A stretch of 64,000 bases of DNA from Rhodoplanes sp. Z2-YC6860 (GCF_001579845.1 NZ_CP007440.1:5292029-5356028); one strand, 5' to 3'; shown: positions 9,034 through 18,181, numbered from the stretch's first letter. The notes: generated from the letters alone by a model not told the origin. A program made the numbers and translations.

Positions 9034-10098
9034 TCACCCGTCGGTTCGCGGCGGCTCGCCCGCGAGTGCGCGTTCGAGGATCGCTTTGACGTCGACGTGG
9101 GCATAGGGCCTGGGGTTGTAGCCCTTCACCTTCATCACGACGTCGACCGCGTCGGCGAGCCGCTCGGCCGGCATGCCGACGCCGGCGAGGCTCGCGGGAA
9201 GGCCCATCGTCTGGTTCAATTGGTAGATCGCGCCCGGCGGGTCGTCGGTCTTCAGTGCGCGGCGCAGCTTTTCCATCGCCGCCGGAATGGCCGGCGCATT
9301 GAAGGCTAGTGCATAAGGCAGCACCGCCGCATGCGTCTGCGCATGATCGAGATCGAACAGCTGCCGCACCTGCTGCGCGATGACGTGATGGATGCAGATC
9401 GACGAGCGGAAGCTTGCCGCGAGCCAAGCGCCATACAAGGCTTCGCTGCGTGCACCGGCGTTGCTCGGGTCCGCGACGGCCTTTGGCAGGTGAGTGCCAA
9501 GGCGCGCGATGGCGTCCTCGGCGAGCGTCTGCACCACCGGATTGGTGCCTTCGCCGTAAAGCGACTCCACCGCATGCGCCAACGCATTCATGCCGCTCGC
9601 CGCCATCACGCGCGGCGGCAGGCCTTGGATCAGGTCAGGATCGTAGATCGCAACCGTCGGCAATGCCCGCTGGTCGTCGCCGGCCTTGCGGCCGAGCCCT
9701 CGCCCCAACGCCCACCGTGACGACATTTCCGAGCCCGACAGCGTCGTGATCACGCCGATGAACGGAAACCGCGTCGACGCAGCCACCGATTTCGCCAGGC
9801 CGATCGCCGAGCCGCCACCGAGCGCGACGAAGCCGTCGGCCTTGGTGGCTTGCAACTGCTCGCGGACCACGTCGAACGCCTCCTGCGGCATGTTCGGCAC
9901 GGCGGCATCGCAGGTGCCGACATTCATGTCGCCAAGAAGCCCAGCGACCGTATCCGCAAGCTCGCGGCGCCCCTTGGAGCAAAGGATCAGCAGTCTCGAC
10001 ATGCCGGCGCGAAAGGCTTCCGCGCGGATTTCTCCGATGGTGCCGCCGCCGAACAGCACGCGTGTCGGCGGGTTGGAGTAGGTAAACCGATCGATCAT
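9034..10098 (-). CDS. Iron-type alcohol dehydrogenase family, probable maleylacetate reductase
   Basis: A 354-residue enzyme. The start MIDRFTYSNPPTRVLFGGG matches the usual beginning of maleylacetate reductases; a start 15 bp upstream would overlap the previous gene. The nucleotide loop is VALGGGSAIGLAKSVA. The position that is a metal-ligand aspartate in true iron ADHs reads MNALAHAVE, with Asn as in maleylacetate reductases. HHVIAQQ and DLDHAQTHA supply the remaining His positions. Such enzymes reduce maleylacetate to 3-oxoadipate in hydroxyquinol, resorcinol or chlorocatechol breakdown. Only one base separates it from the preceding hydrolase stop, so the two are co-translated. The ring-cleavage dioxygenase is not nearby. 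Confidence 0.82.
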   Translation of the reverse strand: MIDRFTYSNPPTRVLFGGGTIGEIRAEAFRAGMSRLLILCSKGRRELADTVAGLLGDMNVGTCDAAVPNMPQEAFDVVREQLQATKADGFVALGGGSAIGLAKSVAASTRFPFIGVITTLSGSEMSSRWALGRGLGRKAGDDQRALPTVAIYDPDLIQGLPPRVMAASGMNALAHAVESLYGEGTNPVVQTLAEDAIARLGTHLPKAVADPSNAGARSEALYGAWLAASFRSSICIHHVIAQQVRQLFDLDHAQTHAAVLPYALAFNAPAIPAAMEKLRRALKTDDPPGAIYQLNQTMGLPASLAGVGMPAERLADAVDVVMKVKGYNPRPYAHVDVKAILERALAGEPPRTDG

Positions 10099-10099
10099 T

Positions 10100-10816
10100 T
10101 CACGAGTCCGCAATTTCCATCAGCAAGGCCGCCGTCGCCTCGGGCATGGTGGCCATTGGATAGTGATGCGACGCGATGGTGTGCGCTGTCCAGCCCTGCT
10201 GTTTCGCGGCCCAGTCGTAATATTCCTGAAAATGGTGCGAGACCTTTTTCGTGGCGAGCACGTAGGCCTTGCGCGGCACCTGCGTGTACCGTCCGGTCAG
10301 GCTGATCGGCTGCAGCAGCGACGGCAGCGGATGCGGACTCATACGCGCCAGAAACGCGTCGCGCGCCTGCTCGTTCTCGATGCCGGTGTCGAGCACCAGC
10401 GATGACGGAATGCGGTAGCCGTCGCCCTGCTCGTCGGCGAGCCTCTGCACGGTGGCGCGGCGCTCCGCCGAGACAGTGTCGAGCATGCATTTGCCGTTCG
10501 CCGGCAAGGCGGCGTTCAAATAGATCAGCGCGTCGATCTTGTCGGTGATCCGGTCGGCGACGCCGGAGATCACCAGGCCCGCGTAGCTCGTGCCGACCAG
10601 CACCACGTCGTCGAGTTGCTCGCAGGCGATCACACCGGCGATGTCCTGGATGTGGGTGTCGAGATTGGTCTGGCGCGATACGAGATGCTCACGCTCGCCC
10701 AAGCCTGTGAGCGTCGGCGTGTAGACCGTATGGCCTTCGGCGCGCAGCCGTTCGGCGACAGTGCGCCACATCCAGCCGCCACTCCACGTGCCGTGGACCA
10801 AGACAAAAGTCTTCAT
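10100..10816 (-). CDS. Alpha/beta hydrolase (plant esterase/salicylate-binding-like group)
   Basis: A 238-residue single-domain hydrolase. It begins MKTFVLVHGTWSGGW, the oxyanion-hole HG motif. The nucleophile is S77 in GTSYAG, and a late histidine pair lies in TIASHHYP. It resembles the methyl-ketone-synthase/salicylate-esterase-like branch common in proteobacteria; the substrate is unknown. It is the first gene of a short unit with the maleylacetate-reductase-like gene. A palindromic repeat of about 140 bp separates it from the molybdenum hydroxylase gene upstream. Confidence 0.85.
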   Translation of the reverse strand: MKTFVLVHGTWSGGWMWRTVAERLRAEGHTVYTPTLTGLGEREHLVSRQTNLDTHIQDIAGVIACEQLDDVVLVGTSYAGLVISGVADRITDKIDALIYLNAALPANGKCMLDTVSAERRATVQRLADEQGDGYRIPSSLVLDTGIENEQARDAFLARMSPHPLPSLLQPISLTGRYTQVPRKAYVLATKKVSHHFQEYYDWAAKQQGWTAHTIASHHYPMATMPEATAALLMEIADS

Positions 10817-10837
10817 GTCATTGTGATCCGATCTATC

Positions 10838-10979
10838 CCCGTCACCCTGACGGGCGAGCCATTAGCGCGTTTACGCGCGTCTTCGACGCGCTATGGCGAG
10901 CCTCGAAGGGCGACGGCCCGGGATTTCGGGGCCGCATCCTTCGAGGCCCGCCTTTGGCGGGCACCTCAGGATGACGGGG
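10838..10979. repeat. Dispersed palindromic repeat, GTCACCCTGA class
   Basis: It starts CCCGTCACCCTGACGGGCGAGCC and ends GCACCTCAGGATGACGGGG, so the outer arms are inverted. The inner core includes CCTCGAAGGGCGACGGCCCGG and GGCCGCATCCTTCGAGGCCCG. A close relative lies at 60138-60244, and one in the opposite orientation at 53341-53480. It sits between two same-strand genes. Confidence 0.85.
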
Positions 10980-11016
10980 TGAGAAGCACGTTTGCCCTAA
11001 CAAACAAAGGATTGCT

Positions 11017-13356
11017 TCAGGCCGCTGCCTGTTTATCCTTCGCCTTTTGGATCGCCTCCCAGACGCGCAGCGGCGTTGCCGGCATGTCGATCTGATCGAC
11101 GCCGAGCGGCGAGAGCGCATCGATCAGCGCGTTCATGATGGTTGGCGGCGCACCGATGGTGCCGCTTTCGCCGATGCCCTTCACGCCGAGCGGATTGGTC
11201 TTGCAGGGAATCTCCTCCAGCGCGCAATCGACATTCGGCATCTGCGCCGCATGCGGCATGGCGTAGTCCATGAAGCTGCCGGTGAGAAGCTGGCCGCTCC
11301 CGCGGTCATAGACCTGGTGCTCGAGCAGCGCCTGGCCGATGCCCTGCACCACGCCGCCCTGCTGCTGGCCCTTCACGATCATCGGGTTGATGATGCGGCC
11401 GAGATCGTCGACGACGAAGAAGCGGTCGATGGTCACCTGCCCGGTCTCCGGATCGACTTCGAGCTCGACCACATGGGAGCCGTTGGGATGGCTCGGCGGC
11501 GTCGGATCGAAGGAGCCGGCCGCATCGAGGCCGATGCCGAACTTGTTGGTCAGCGGCCCCATCGGCGCATAAGAGGCCTTGGCAACGTCGACGAGCTTGA
11601 TCTGCTTGTCGGTGCCGGTGACCAGGAACGTGCCTTCCTTGAATTCGATATCTCCGGCGTCCGCCTCCATCATGGCGGCGGCCATCTTCTTGCCCTTCTC
11701 GATCATGACGTCGGCGGCTGCCTTGAGCGCGTTGCCGCCGACCACCATGCTGCGCGCGCCATAGGTGCCGCGGCCGATCTGCACCTGCGCGGTGTCGCCC
11801 TGCACGTAACGGATCTGCTCGAAGGGCACGCCCAGCATCTCGTGGGCAAGCTGCGCGAACACGGTCGCATGGCCTTGGCCGTGCGAGTGCGTGCCGCCAT
11901 AGACCGTCAGCGCGCCGGACGGATCGAACTTGAGCTCCATGCGCTCGTTGAAGATGCCACCGAACTCGATATAGAAGCTCACTGCGCGGCCGCGCAGCTT
12001 GCCGTTCTTGTGCGATTCCTTCTTGCGTGCCGCATAGCCCTTCCAGTCGCTGGTCGCCATGCACTGGTCCATCAGGCGGACAAACTCACCCGAGTCGTAA
12101 ACGAAGTGCGTCGGCGTGGTGTAAGGCAGCTTCGTCGGCGGGATGAGATTGCGCCGGCGCAGTTCGGCGGGCTCCATGCCGATCTGGCGCGCGGCATGCT
12201 CGATGAGCCGCTCCATGAAGTAGGCCGCCTCCGGGCGCCCCGCGCCGCGGTAGGGTCCGCTCTGCGAGGTGTTGGTGAACAGGCCTTGCGACATGATGTG
12301 CATGGTCTGGATGTCGTAGGCCGCCGGCACGAAGCGGATCGAGAACGCGCCGGCCGCAAGCGCTGCGCCGACGAAATACGCGCCCATCTGGAACAGCGAT
12401 TTGGAGCGCAACGCGAGAATCTTGCCGTGCTCGTCGAGCGCAAGCTCGCCGTAGTAGACCATCTCGCGGGCGTGATGGTCGTTCAGCATCGCTTCGCTGC
12501 GCGAGGCGACCCACTTCACCGGGCGGCGAAGCTTTTTTGAGGCCCACATGACGAGAAGATCGTCGGGGAACGCCCCGCCCTTGAGCCCGAAGCCGCCACC
12601 GACATCGGGCGACACCACACGGATCTGGTTCTCCGGCACATGGAAAACATGAGAGAGCTCCATACGCAGGCCGTGCGGGTTCTGCGAAGCAGCGTACAGC
12701 GTGAAGAAGTCGTTGGCCTTGTCGTAATCGCCGATCGCGACGCGCGGCTCCATCGACACCGGCGACAGCCGGTTGTTCTCGACGCGAAGCTTGACCACGT
12801 GCTTGGCCTTGGCGAAGGCCGCGTCAGTCGCGGCCTGCTCGCCGAACATCAGGCGAAAGGCGTTGTTGCCGGCCGGATTGTCGTCCCACACCTTCGGCGC
12901 ATCGGGCTTGGCGGCGTCCTCGATGTTCACCACCGCGGGCAGCGGCTCGTAATCGACCTCGACCAATTCGGCTGCATCGCGGGCCTGCGCCAAGGTCTCG
13001 GCGACCACGAAAGCCACGCGGTCCCCGACATGGCGGACGCGGTCGGCGACCAGCGCCGGCTGGAAGGTGCGGTGGCCCTTCGGTGCGCCGAAATCCTCCG
13101 GCATCAGGGCCGCCGTCATGGCGCCAAGCTTGTCGGCCGCAACGTCCGCCCCCGTCAGCACCAGGAGAACGCCTAGCGCCGCCTTGGCCTTGGCCACGTC
13201 GATGCGCTTGATCTTCGCGTGGGCGTGCGGCGACAGCACGTTGACGCCGTGGCACATGGCCGGCAGCACGATGTCATCGACATAGCGGCCCTGCCCGGTC
13301 AGGAAGCGCTGGTCTTCGACCCGGCGCACCGCTTGTCCTACTCCGAATTTGGCCAT
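11017..13356 (-). CDS. Molybdenum hydroxylase large subunit (xanthine dehydrogenase / CoxL-like)
   Basis: A 779-residue molybdopterin-binding subunit. It opens with the family signature VGQAVRRVEDQRFLTGQGRY and has the PDVGGGFGLKG loop, an active-site segment GPYRGAGRPEA and the catalytic glutamate in GVKGIGESG. The AYRCSFR loop of form I CO dehydrogenase is absent, so true CO oxidation is unlikely. Relatives hydroxylate aromatic or N-heterocyclic compounds or aldehydes. The FAD (CoxM) and 2Fe-2S (CoxS) subunit genes are not adjacent, so it must borrow them or they lie elsewhere. It follows the LivHMGF genes by 75 bp on the same strand, suggesting its substrate is imported by that transporter. 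Confidence 0.9.
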   Translation of the reverse strand: MAKFGVGQAVRRVEDQRFLTGQGRYVDDIVLPAMCHGVNVLSPHAHAKIKRIDVAKAKAALGVLLVLTGADVAADKLGAMTAALMPEDFGAPKGHRTFQPALVADRVRHVGDRVAFVVAETLAQARDAAELVEVDYEPLPAVVNIEDAAKPDAPKVWDDNPAGNNAFRLMFGEQAATDAAFAKAKHVVKLRVENNRLSPVSMEPRVAIGDYDKANDFFTLYAASQNPHGLRMELSHVFHVPENQIRVVSPDVGGGFGLKGGAFPDDLLVMWASKKLRRPVKWVASRSEAMLNDHHAREMVYYGELALDEHGKILALRSKSLFQMGAYFVGAALAAGAFSIRFVPAAYDIQTMHIMSQGLFTNTSQSGPYRGAGRPEAAYFMERLIEHAARQIGMEPAELRRRNLIPPTKLPYTTPTHFVYDSGEFVRLMDQCMATSDWKGYAARKKESHKNGKLRGRAVSFYIEFGGIFNERMELKFDPSGALTVYGGTHSHGQGHATVFAQLAHEMLGVPFEQIRYVQGDTAQVQIGRGTYGARSMVVGGNALKAAADVMIEKGKKMAAAMMEADAGDIEFKEGTFLVTGTDKQIKLVDVAKASYAPMGPLTNKFGIGLDAAGSFDPTPPSHPNGSHVVELEVDPETGQVTIDRFFVVDDLGRIINPMIVKGQQQGGVVQGIGQALLEHQVYDRGSGQLLTGSFMDYAMPHAAQMPNVDCALEEIPCKTNPLGVKGIGESGTIGAPPTIMNALIDALSPLGVDQIDMPATPLRVWEAIQKAKDKQAAA

Positions 13357-13431
13357 GGGAGCCTCGCCTCAAGGTTTGCTGGAATCCAAATTTAGTGGAC
13401 CGAATTCAGGTCCGCCAGCGCCGGCGGACGG

Positions 13432-14073
13432 CTAAACCGCCGCAACCGCACCGCGCTCGATGCGGAAAGCGCGCGACAGGAGGTCGGCGACATGGACCTC
13501 GTTCGATTCGGCGATCAGCACCGAAACGCCCTGGCTCTTGAGATTGGACATCACCTCGCCGAGCCGCCGCGCCAAAGCAGGCGCGAGTCCCTCGAACGGC
13601 TCATCCAACAGCAGAATACGGCGGCCGGCCATCAGCGCGCGGGCGAGCGCCACCAGCTTCTGCTGGCCGCCGGACAGCTCCAGCGCGCGGCGGGTACGGA
13701 ATTTCTCGACCTCCGGCATGATCGAGAAGATCCAGTTGAGGCGGTCCTCGATGCCCTCGACCTTGGTGGTCCAGGTCGGCAGCCGGATGTTCTCCTCGAC
13801 GGTGAATTGCGGCACCAGGCGGCGGTCCTCGGGCATATAGCCGATGCCGTGATGCACCCTTTCATGCCCAGGTCGTGAAAGAAGTTCGACGTCGCCGAGC
13901 GCGGCCGTGCCCGAGGCCGGTAGCGCGCCCATCAGCGCTCGCATCAGCGTGGTCTTGCCGGCGCCGTTGCGCCCGATCAGGCCGCACATCTCGCCCTCTT
14001 CCATGGCGAGCGAGACGTTGCGGATGACCGGCACCGGGCCGATCGAGACGTTGAGGTCCGTGACCTTAAACAT
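13432..14073 (-). CDS. ABC transporter ATP-binding protein, LivF-like
   Basis: A 213-residue ATPase starting MFKVTDLNVSIG. The ATG overlaps the stop of the upstream LivG-like gene (ATGTTTAA), indicating translational coupling and ruling out the start 21 bp earlier. Motifs are Walker A GRNGAGKTT, signature LSGGQQK and Walker B ILLLDEP. It is slightly shorter than usual LivF (about 235 residues). It should pair with the LivG-like ATPase beneath the LivHM channel in the cytoplasm. It is the last transporter gene before the molybdenum hydroxylase. Confidence 0.92.
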   Translation of the reverse strand: MFKVTDLNVSIGPVPVIRNVSLAMEEGEMCGLIGRNGAGKTTLMRALMGALPASGTAALGDVELLSRPGHERVHHGIGYMPEDRRLVPQFTVEENIRLPTWTTKVEGIEDRLNWIFSIMPEVEKFRTRRALELSGGQQKLVALARALMAGRRILLLDEPFEGLAPALARRLGEVMSNLKSQGVSVLIAESNEVHVADLLSRAFRIERGAVAAV

Positions 14074-14848
14074 CGACGGCCCCCAGATGGGCACGCTGCG
14101 TGCCGCTGATCAGCGTCTGCACCTTGGGATTGGACAGCACCGCGTCAGGCTTTTCGTCCGCGATCACGGTGCCGTCGTAGAAGGCCAGCACCCGATCGGC
14201 GAAGCGGCCGACGATGTCCATGTCGTGCTCGACGAACAGCACCGTGATCTTCCGCGTCTTCAGCGCGGACATCACGACCTCCATCAGGCCGTATTTCTCC
14301 TCGATGGAAATGCCGCTGGTTGGCTCGTCGAGCAGCAACAGCCGCGGTGCGCCGGCCACTGCCATGGCGATATCGAGGAGCTTGCGTATCCCCTGCGGCA
14401 GGGTCGCGGCGCGGGCGTCGCGGTAACGTGCGATCTGGAACAGTTCAAGAGCGGTCTCGGACTCGGCGGCAGCCTCCGGCGCATCGAGCCACTGGAACAT
14501 CTGGCTGACGATGCCGGCCCGGCCCTTCGCGATGGCCGCAGCGATCCTCATGTTCTCGACCACCGTCATGGTCGGAAAGACTTGCGCCACCTGGAACGAA
14601 CGGGAGATGCCGAGCCGGGTGATGTCGCGCGATGGAAGCCCGGTGATATCCCGGTCCTCGAACAGGATCGCGCCCTTGGTCGGGGACAGATGCCCGGTGA
14701 TCATGTTGACGAAGGTGGTCTTGCCCGCGCCGTTGGCGCCGATGATGCCGACGGTCTGCTGCGCCGGCACGCTCACCGAGATATCGCGCGCGGCGACCAC
14801 CGAGCCGAAGGTCTTTTCCAGATCGCGGACTTCGAGGATGCCGGTCAT
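14066..14848 (-). CDS. ABC transporter ATP-binding protein, LivG-like
   Basis: A 260-residue ATPase starting MTGILEVRDLEKTFG; its ATGA overlaps the stop of the LivM-like gene. It has Walker A GANGAGKTT, Walker B LLLLDEP and the LivG-type D-loop region TSGIS. The signature reads LPQGIRK in place of the usual LSGGQQ/LSYGQQR, a degenerate form also seen in LivG-like proteins of aromatic-acid transporters. It carries VEHDMDIV with the switch histidine. It forms the second ATPase of the transporter. Confidence 0.92.
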   Translation of the reverse strand: MTGILEVRDLEKTFGSVVAARDISVSVPAQQTVGIIGANGAGKTTFVNMITGHLSPTKGAILFEDRDITGLPSRDITRLGISRSFQVAQVFPTMTVVENMRIAAAIAKGRAGIVSQMFQWLDAPEAAAESETALELFQIARYRDARAATLPQGIRKLLDIAMAVAGAPRLLLLDEPTSGISIEEKYGLMEVVMSALKTRKITVLFVEHDMDIVGRFADRVLAFYDGTVIADEKPDAVLSNPKVQTLISGTQRAHLGAVDV

Positions 14849-15795
14849 GACGCGGCCTTGTTGCCGCGAAGCCGCGACACGAGCGAGCCGAGCCCATCGG
14901 GCAGGAAAAGGATGGTGAGCAGCAGCACGGTGCCCAGGATCATCTGCCACTCGCCGGGCACGAAATCGACCGCCAGCGACCGCACCAGTTCGAACACCAG
15001 AGAGCCGACGAAAGCCGCCGCGACCGAGCCCGCGCCAGCCAGGATCGTGACGAAGACGAAGCCGCCCGACGTGGTCCAATAGGCCATGGCCGGATCGACG
15101 TGCTGCACGGCAAGCGCCGCGAGCGCACCGCCGACACCGGCCAATACACCGGAGATCACGAGCTTGAGGTGGATCAGCCGGTCGACCGAGATGCCGAGGA
15201 ACTCGACGCGTATCTCGTTGTCACGGATCGGATTGCCGAGCGCGCCCGCGACCGAACTGAAGTAGAGCGAAACCAGAAACGCGAGCACGGCCGAGAAGCC
15301 CAGCACCAGCCAATAGATCGCAAGATTGCGCTCCTGCCCGTCCGGCCGGAAGCCCAGGAACGTGCCGGCCTCGACATGGAAGCCGTCGGTCGAGCCGAGC
15401 GTCTCGGTCTTCACCAGGATGCCGTACAGGATCATCGACATCGCAAGGCTGAGCATGGCAAAGAAGATCTCGCGGTAGCGCGCCAGCAGGAAGCCCACCA
15501 GCCATGCGATGATCCCGGCAAAGACCGCACCAACAATGACAACCACAAACACGTCGCGGATCGGCGTGTAGCGGCCGAGCAGCGCCACGGTGTAAGCGCC
15601 GACCGCATAGAACAACGCCTGCCCGAAGGGCACGAGGCCGGTGCGCCACAGGATGATCAGCCCGAGCACGACCAGCGCGTTGGCAAACGCGATCGTGGCG
15701 AGCGAGACGAGCCAAGGCGGTAGCCACGGCGCGATCGCGGCCGCAACGATGAAAGCCAATGCGCCGATCAGATATGACCCTCGGCGCATGGTCAT
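14845..15795 (-). CDS. Branched-chain-type ABC transporter permease, LivM-like
   Basis: A 316-residue integral membrane permease. The start MTMRRGSYLIG overlaps the LivH stop as ATGA, giving tight coupling. About eight to nine membrane helices are predicted. LivM-type conserved segments are GLVPFGQALFYAVGAY, YREIFFAMLSLAMSMILYG, IRDNEIRVEFLGI and the helix before QHVDPAMAYW. With LivH it forms the inner-membrane channel. The ligand is unknown, but the genes downstream suggest an aromatic or heterocyclic acid. Confidence 0.92.
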   Translation of the reverse strand: MTMRRGSYLIGALAFIVAAAIAPWLPPWLVSLATIAFANALVVLGLIILWRTGLVPFGQALFYAVGAYTVALLGRYTPIRDVFVVVIVGAVFAGIIAWLVGFLLARYREIFFAMLSLAMSMILYGILVKTETLGSTDGFHVEAGTFLGFRPDGQERNLAIYWLVLGFSAVLAFLVSLYFSSVAGALGNPIRDNEIRVEFLGISVDRLIHLKLVISGVLAGVGGALAALAVQHVDPAMAYWTTSGGFVFVTILAGAGSVAAAFVGSLVFELVRSLAVDFVPGEWQMILGTVLLLTILFLPDGLGSLVSRLRGNKAAS

Positions 15796-16688
15796 ATCTT
15801 CCTGGGTTGAATCTGGCTGAAGAGGCCGTAGGGCCGGAAGCCCAACACCAGCGCCATCACGGCATAGATGACGAACAATTCGAGCTGCGGGGCGATGTGC
15901 ACCGCGGCGGCGCGCGCCAGGCCCACGATCAGGGCGCCGATCAGCGCGCCTTCGACAGAGCCCATGCCGCCGATCGCGACCACGGCGAAGGCCAGCACGA
16001 TGACCTCGACACCGATGCCGAGCGTGACGGAAATCTTTGGCGCCATGAGTGCGCCACCCAGCGCGCCGAGCATCGCGCCGATCAGGAAGGTCACGGTGTA
16101 GACCAATTTGACGTTGATGCCGTAGGCGGCGGCTGTCTCGCGGTCGAAGATCACAACAGTGAGGAGCCGCCCATAGCGCGTGTATTTTAGCGCCCACCGG
16201 CCGATGATTGCGACCGCGGCAGCGAGCACCACCAGACCGATGTCGTAGTTCGACAGCGTGAGTTCGCCGACATCGATGCTGCCGGCCGCGACCATCGGCT
16301 GATAGGCGGCGTAAGAGCGCGGCCCCCAGATGAAGGTGATGACATCTTCGAGGATCAGGAATGCCGCATAGGTCACGAGGACAACGACCACCTCGTCGCG
16401 GCCGTAGACCAGCCGAAGGATGCCGCGCTCGAGCACCATGCCGAGCACCAGCCCGATGGCCATCGCCATCAGCACCATGAACAGAAAACCGCCGGCGTCC
16501 GGCAGTCCGCGATCGAACCAGATCCCCGCGGCGGTCGCCGCGCCATAGGCGCCGAAGGCGTAGAACGAGCCGTGGGTGACGTTGAGGATCTTCATCACGC
16601 CGAAGATCAGCGTCAGTCCCACCGCCACGAGGAACAGATAGGCCGCGTAGACCAGGCCGTCCGTGACGATGGCAAAAGCGGTGAGCAC
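15792..16688 (-). CDS. Branched-chain-type ABC transporter permease, LivH-like
   Basis: A 298-residue permease with about eight helices. The LivH hallmark is GLTLIFGVMKILNVTHGSFYAFGAY near the N-terminus, followed later by RETAAAYGINVKLVYTVTFLIGA and AVVAIGGMGSVEGALIGALIVG. It is the first channel gene after the binding-protein gene, with a 185-bp spacer holding a strong hairpin (16721-16742). That arrangement usually gives more binding protein than membrane components. It is the inner-membrane partner of LivM. Confidence 0.92.
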   Translation of the reverse strand: MLTAFAIVTDGLVYAAYLFLVAVGLTLIFGVMKILNVTHGSFYAFGAYGAATAAGIWFDRGLPDAGGFLFMVLMAMAIGLVLGMVLERGILRLVYGRDEVVVVLVTYAAFLILEDVITFIWGPRSYAAYQPMVAAGSIDVGELTLSNYDIGLVVLAAAVAIIGRWALKYTRYGRLLTVVIFDRETAAAYGINVKLVYTVTFLIGAMLGALGGALMAPKISVTLGIGVEVIVLAFAVVAIGGMGSVEGALIGALIVGLARAAAVHIAPQLELFVIYAVMALVLGFRPYGLFSQIQPRKI

Positions 16689-16720
16689 GAAATGTCCTGT
16701 ATGAGAGCCGCAGCATACGT

Positions 16721-16742
16721 GTCCCGGGCGCGAGCCCGGGAC
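16721..16742 (-). terminator. Strong hairpin between the binding-protein gene and livH-like gene
   Basis: GTCCCGGGC and GCCCGGGAC form a perfect 9-bp stem around a GCGA tetraloop. No T-run follows, so it is more likely an mRNA-stabilising or attenuating stem than a full terminator. The position, just after the solute-binding gene in the direction of transcription, fits differential expression within the operon. Confidence 0.5.
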
Positions 16743-16845
16743 ATTGCGAATTCAAAGTCTGAAACGGTCCCGGATCAGCGGCGCCGCATTTCGCTTACGC
16801 TCAAGCAACGCCGCGTCCGAAACATTCGCCAGCATTCAGCGACCT

Positions 16846-16890
16846 GACATTTGGCGCCTTAGCATTTCGCGCCTTAGCATTTGGCGCCCT
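16846..16890. repeat. Three tandem 15-base units across a stop codon
   Basis: Units GACATTTGGCGCCTT, AGCATTTCGCGCCTT and AGCATTTGGCGCCCT follow each other head to tail. The binding-protein stop codon (TAA, 16874-16876 on the minus strand) lies at the unit 2/3 boundary. The last coding residues (GAKC) and stop are thus repeated downstream, a slipped-strand-type duplication. The protein is not changed because the first stop is used. Confidence 0.8.
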
Positions 16891-18181
16891 TCATGCCGTT
16901 CTTGATCCAATCATCGGCGTTCTGATCGGCCGGCGGATTCACGCATTCGGCCGGGAAGCGCATGATGTCGACGACCTCGCTGTCGTTCTTCTGCTTGTTC
17001 CATTTATAGATGCCGTAGGCGGTGTCCTGAATGCCCTGGTGGCCGTTGCCGAGCGCCATCCTCACCGGACCGCTCGGCGCCTCGAAGGTGATCCCTTCGT
17101 AAGCCGCCGCGACCTCGTCCGTGGTCGGCCGGCCGCCGCCCTTCTTCTTCTGCGCATTCTCCCACGCCACCTTGGTGCCGAGGATCGAGAGCGCCATCTG
17201 ATAGGCCGGATAGTTCGGCGGCGAGTTGTAGCGCTCCGTGTAGATCTGTTTGAACCACTTGCTGTAGACGTTGTCGGGCGCGAGCGGACCATTGGCGCCG
17301 CGGGCGCCGATGATGGTGCCGTCGGGCAGCTTGTCCTTGAGGCGCCAGATCACCGACTCAACCGCAGTGCCGAGGATCGGCATGCGCTTGCTCAGGCCTC
17401 GGGCCTGGCTCTGATAGACGAAGCCTTCGAGATCGCCATCCCAGAAGCTCGTATGCACCACCTGCGACTTCGAGGTGAGCAGTGTCGAAATCTCCGCGCC
17501 GTACTCGCCCGCGAACAGTTTCGGCATGAGCTCCTTTTCGACCGTGGCTTTCGGCGCCAGGACCTTCATCGCGCCGACGAAGTCGCGCCAGGAGTCCTGG
17601 CCCCAGGCGTAGTTCTGATTGATGCCGGAGAAGGCTGTGATGTCTTTCTTCTTCGCGAGCAGGAACCGCGCAGCCGCGACATTATCCATGGTCGCGTGCG
17701 GCTCCGGACGGAACACGTATTTGCGCGGCGCCTCTTCGAAGATGCGCGGTGTGCCGCAGTCAAAGTAGACCGTCAGCGCCTTGAGCTCTTCGGCGACCGG
17801 CGTCACGGCAAGGCAGCTTCCCGACGAGATATAGCCGATCACGGCGTCCATCTGGTCGCGCTGCACGAGGTTGCGATACTCGGTCACGACCTGAGCGGTC
17901 GAGCCGCTCTCATCGACATATTTGGCTTCGATCTTGGCCCCGCCGAACCCCACGGTGGCATAAGGCGCAGGTCCCTTGCCGGCGTTCAGCGCCTCGATCA
18001 CGATCTCGGCGGCGTTACGGCTCGGCACGCCGAACGGACTCGCCGCAGGTCCGGTGAGGAACGTCACGACACCGATCTTGATCGGTGCGGCGGCCGCCGG
18101 CGCCTGCTGCGCCGATGCGGCGCCCGCCGACGCAAGCGCCAAACCGGCCGCAGCCGCTAATGTCCAATGTGTCTGCTTCAT
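16874..18181 (-). CDS. ABC transporter substrate-binding protein, branched-chain amino acid type (LivK-like)
   Basis: A 435-residue periplasmic protein. A GGGAGGGA ribosome site precedes ATG at 18181, and the start gives a signal peptide MKQTHWTLAAAAGLALASAG with cleavage after ASA. The body has the type I periplasmic fold (PIKIGVVTFLTGPAASPFG, DAVIGYISSGSCLAVTPVAEE). Members of this group often bind aromatic or other organic acids rather than leucine. It is the first gene of the operon running through livHMGF-like genes to the molybdenum hydroxylase. The gene end carries a tandem 15-base repeat. Confidence 0.92.
   Translation of the reverse strand: MKQTHWTLAAAAGLALASAGAASAQQAPAAAAPIKIGVVTFLTGPAASPFGVPSRNAAEIVIEALNAGKGPAPYATVGFGGAKIEAKYVDESGSTAQVVTEYRNLVQRDQMDAVIGYISSGSCLAVTPVAEELKALTVYFDCGTPRIFEEAPRKYVFRPEPHATMDNVAAARFLLAKKKDITAFSGINQNYAWGQDSWRDFVGAMKVLAPKATVEKELMPKLFAGEYGAEISTLLTSKSQVVHTSFWDGDLEGFVYQSQARGLSKRMPILGTAVESVIWRLKDKLPDGTIIGARGANGPLAPDNVYSKWFKQIYTERYNSPPNYPAYQMALSILGTKVAWENAQKKKGGGRPTTDEVAAAYEGITFEAPSGPVRMALGNGHQGIQDTAYGIYKWNKQKNDSEVVDIMRFPAECVNPPADQNADDWIKNGMKGAKC

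Noticed and set aside
11017-13356. Form I carbon monoxide dehydrogenase large subunit
   Set aside because: The active-site loop reads GPYRGAGR rather than the CSFR form needed for CO oxidation, and the small and medium subunit genes are missing.
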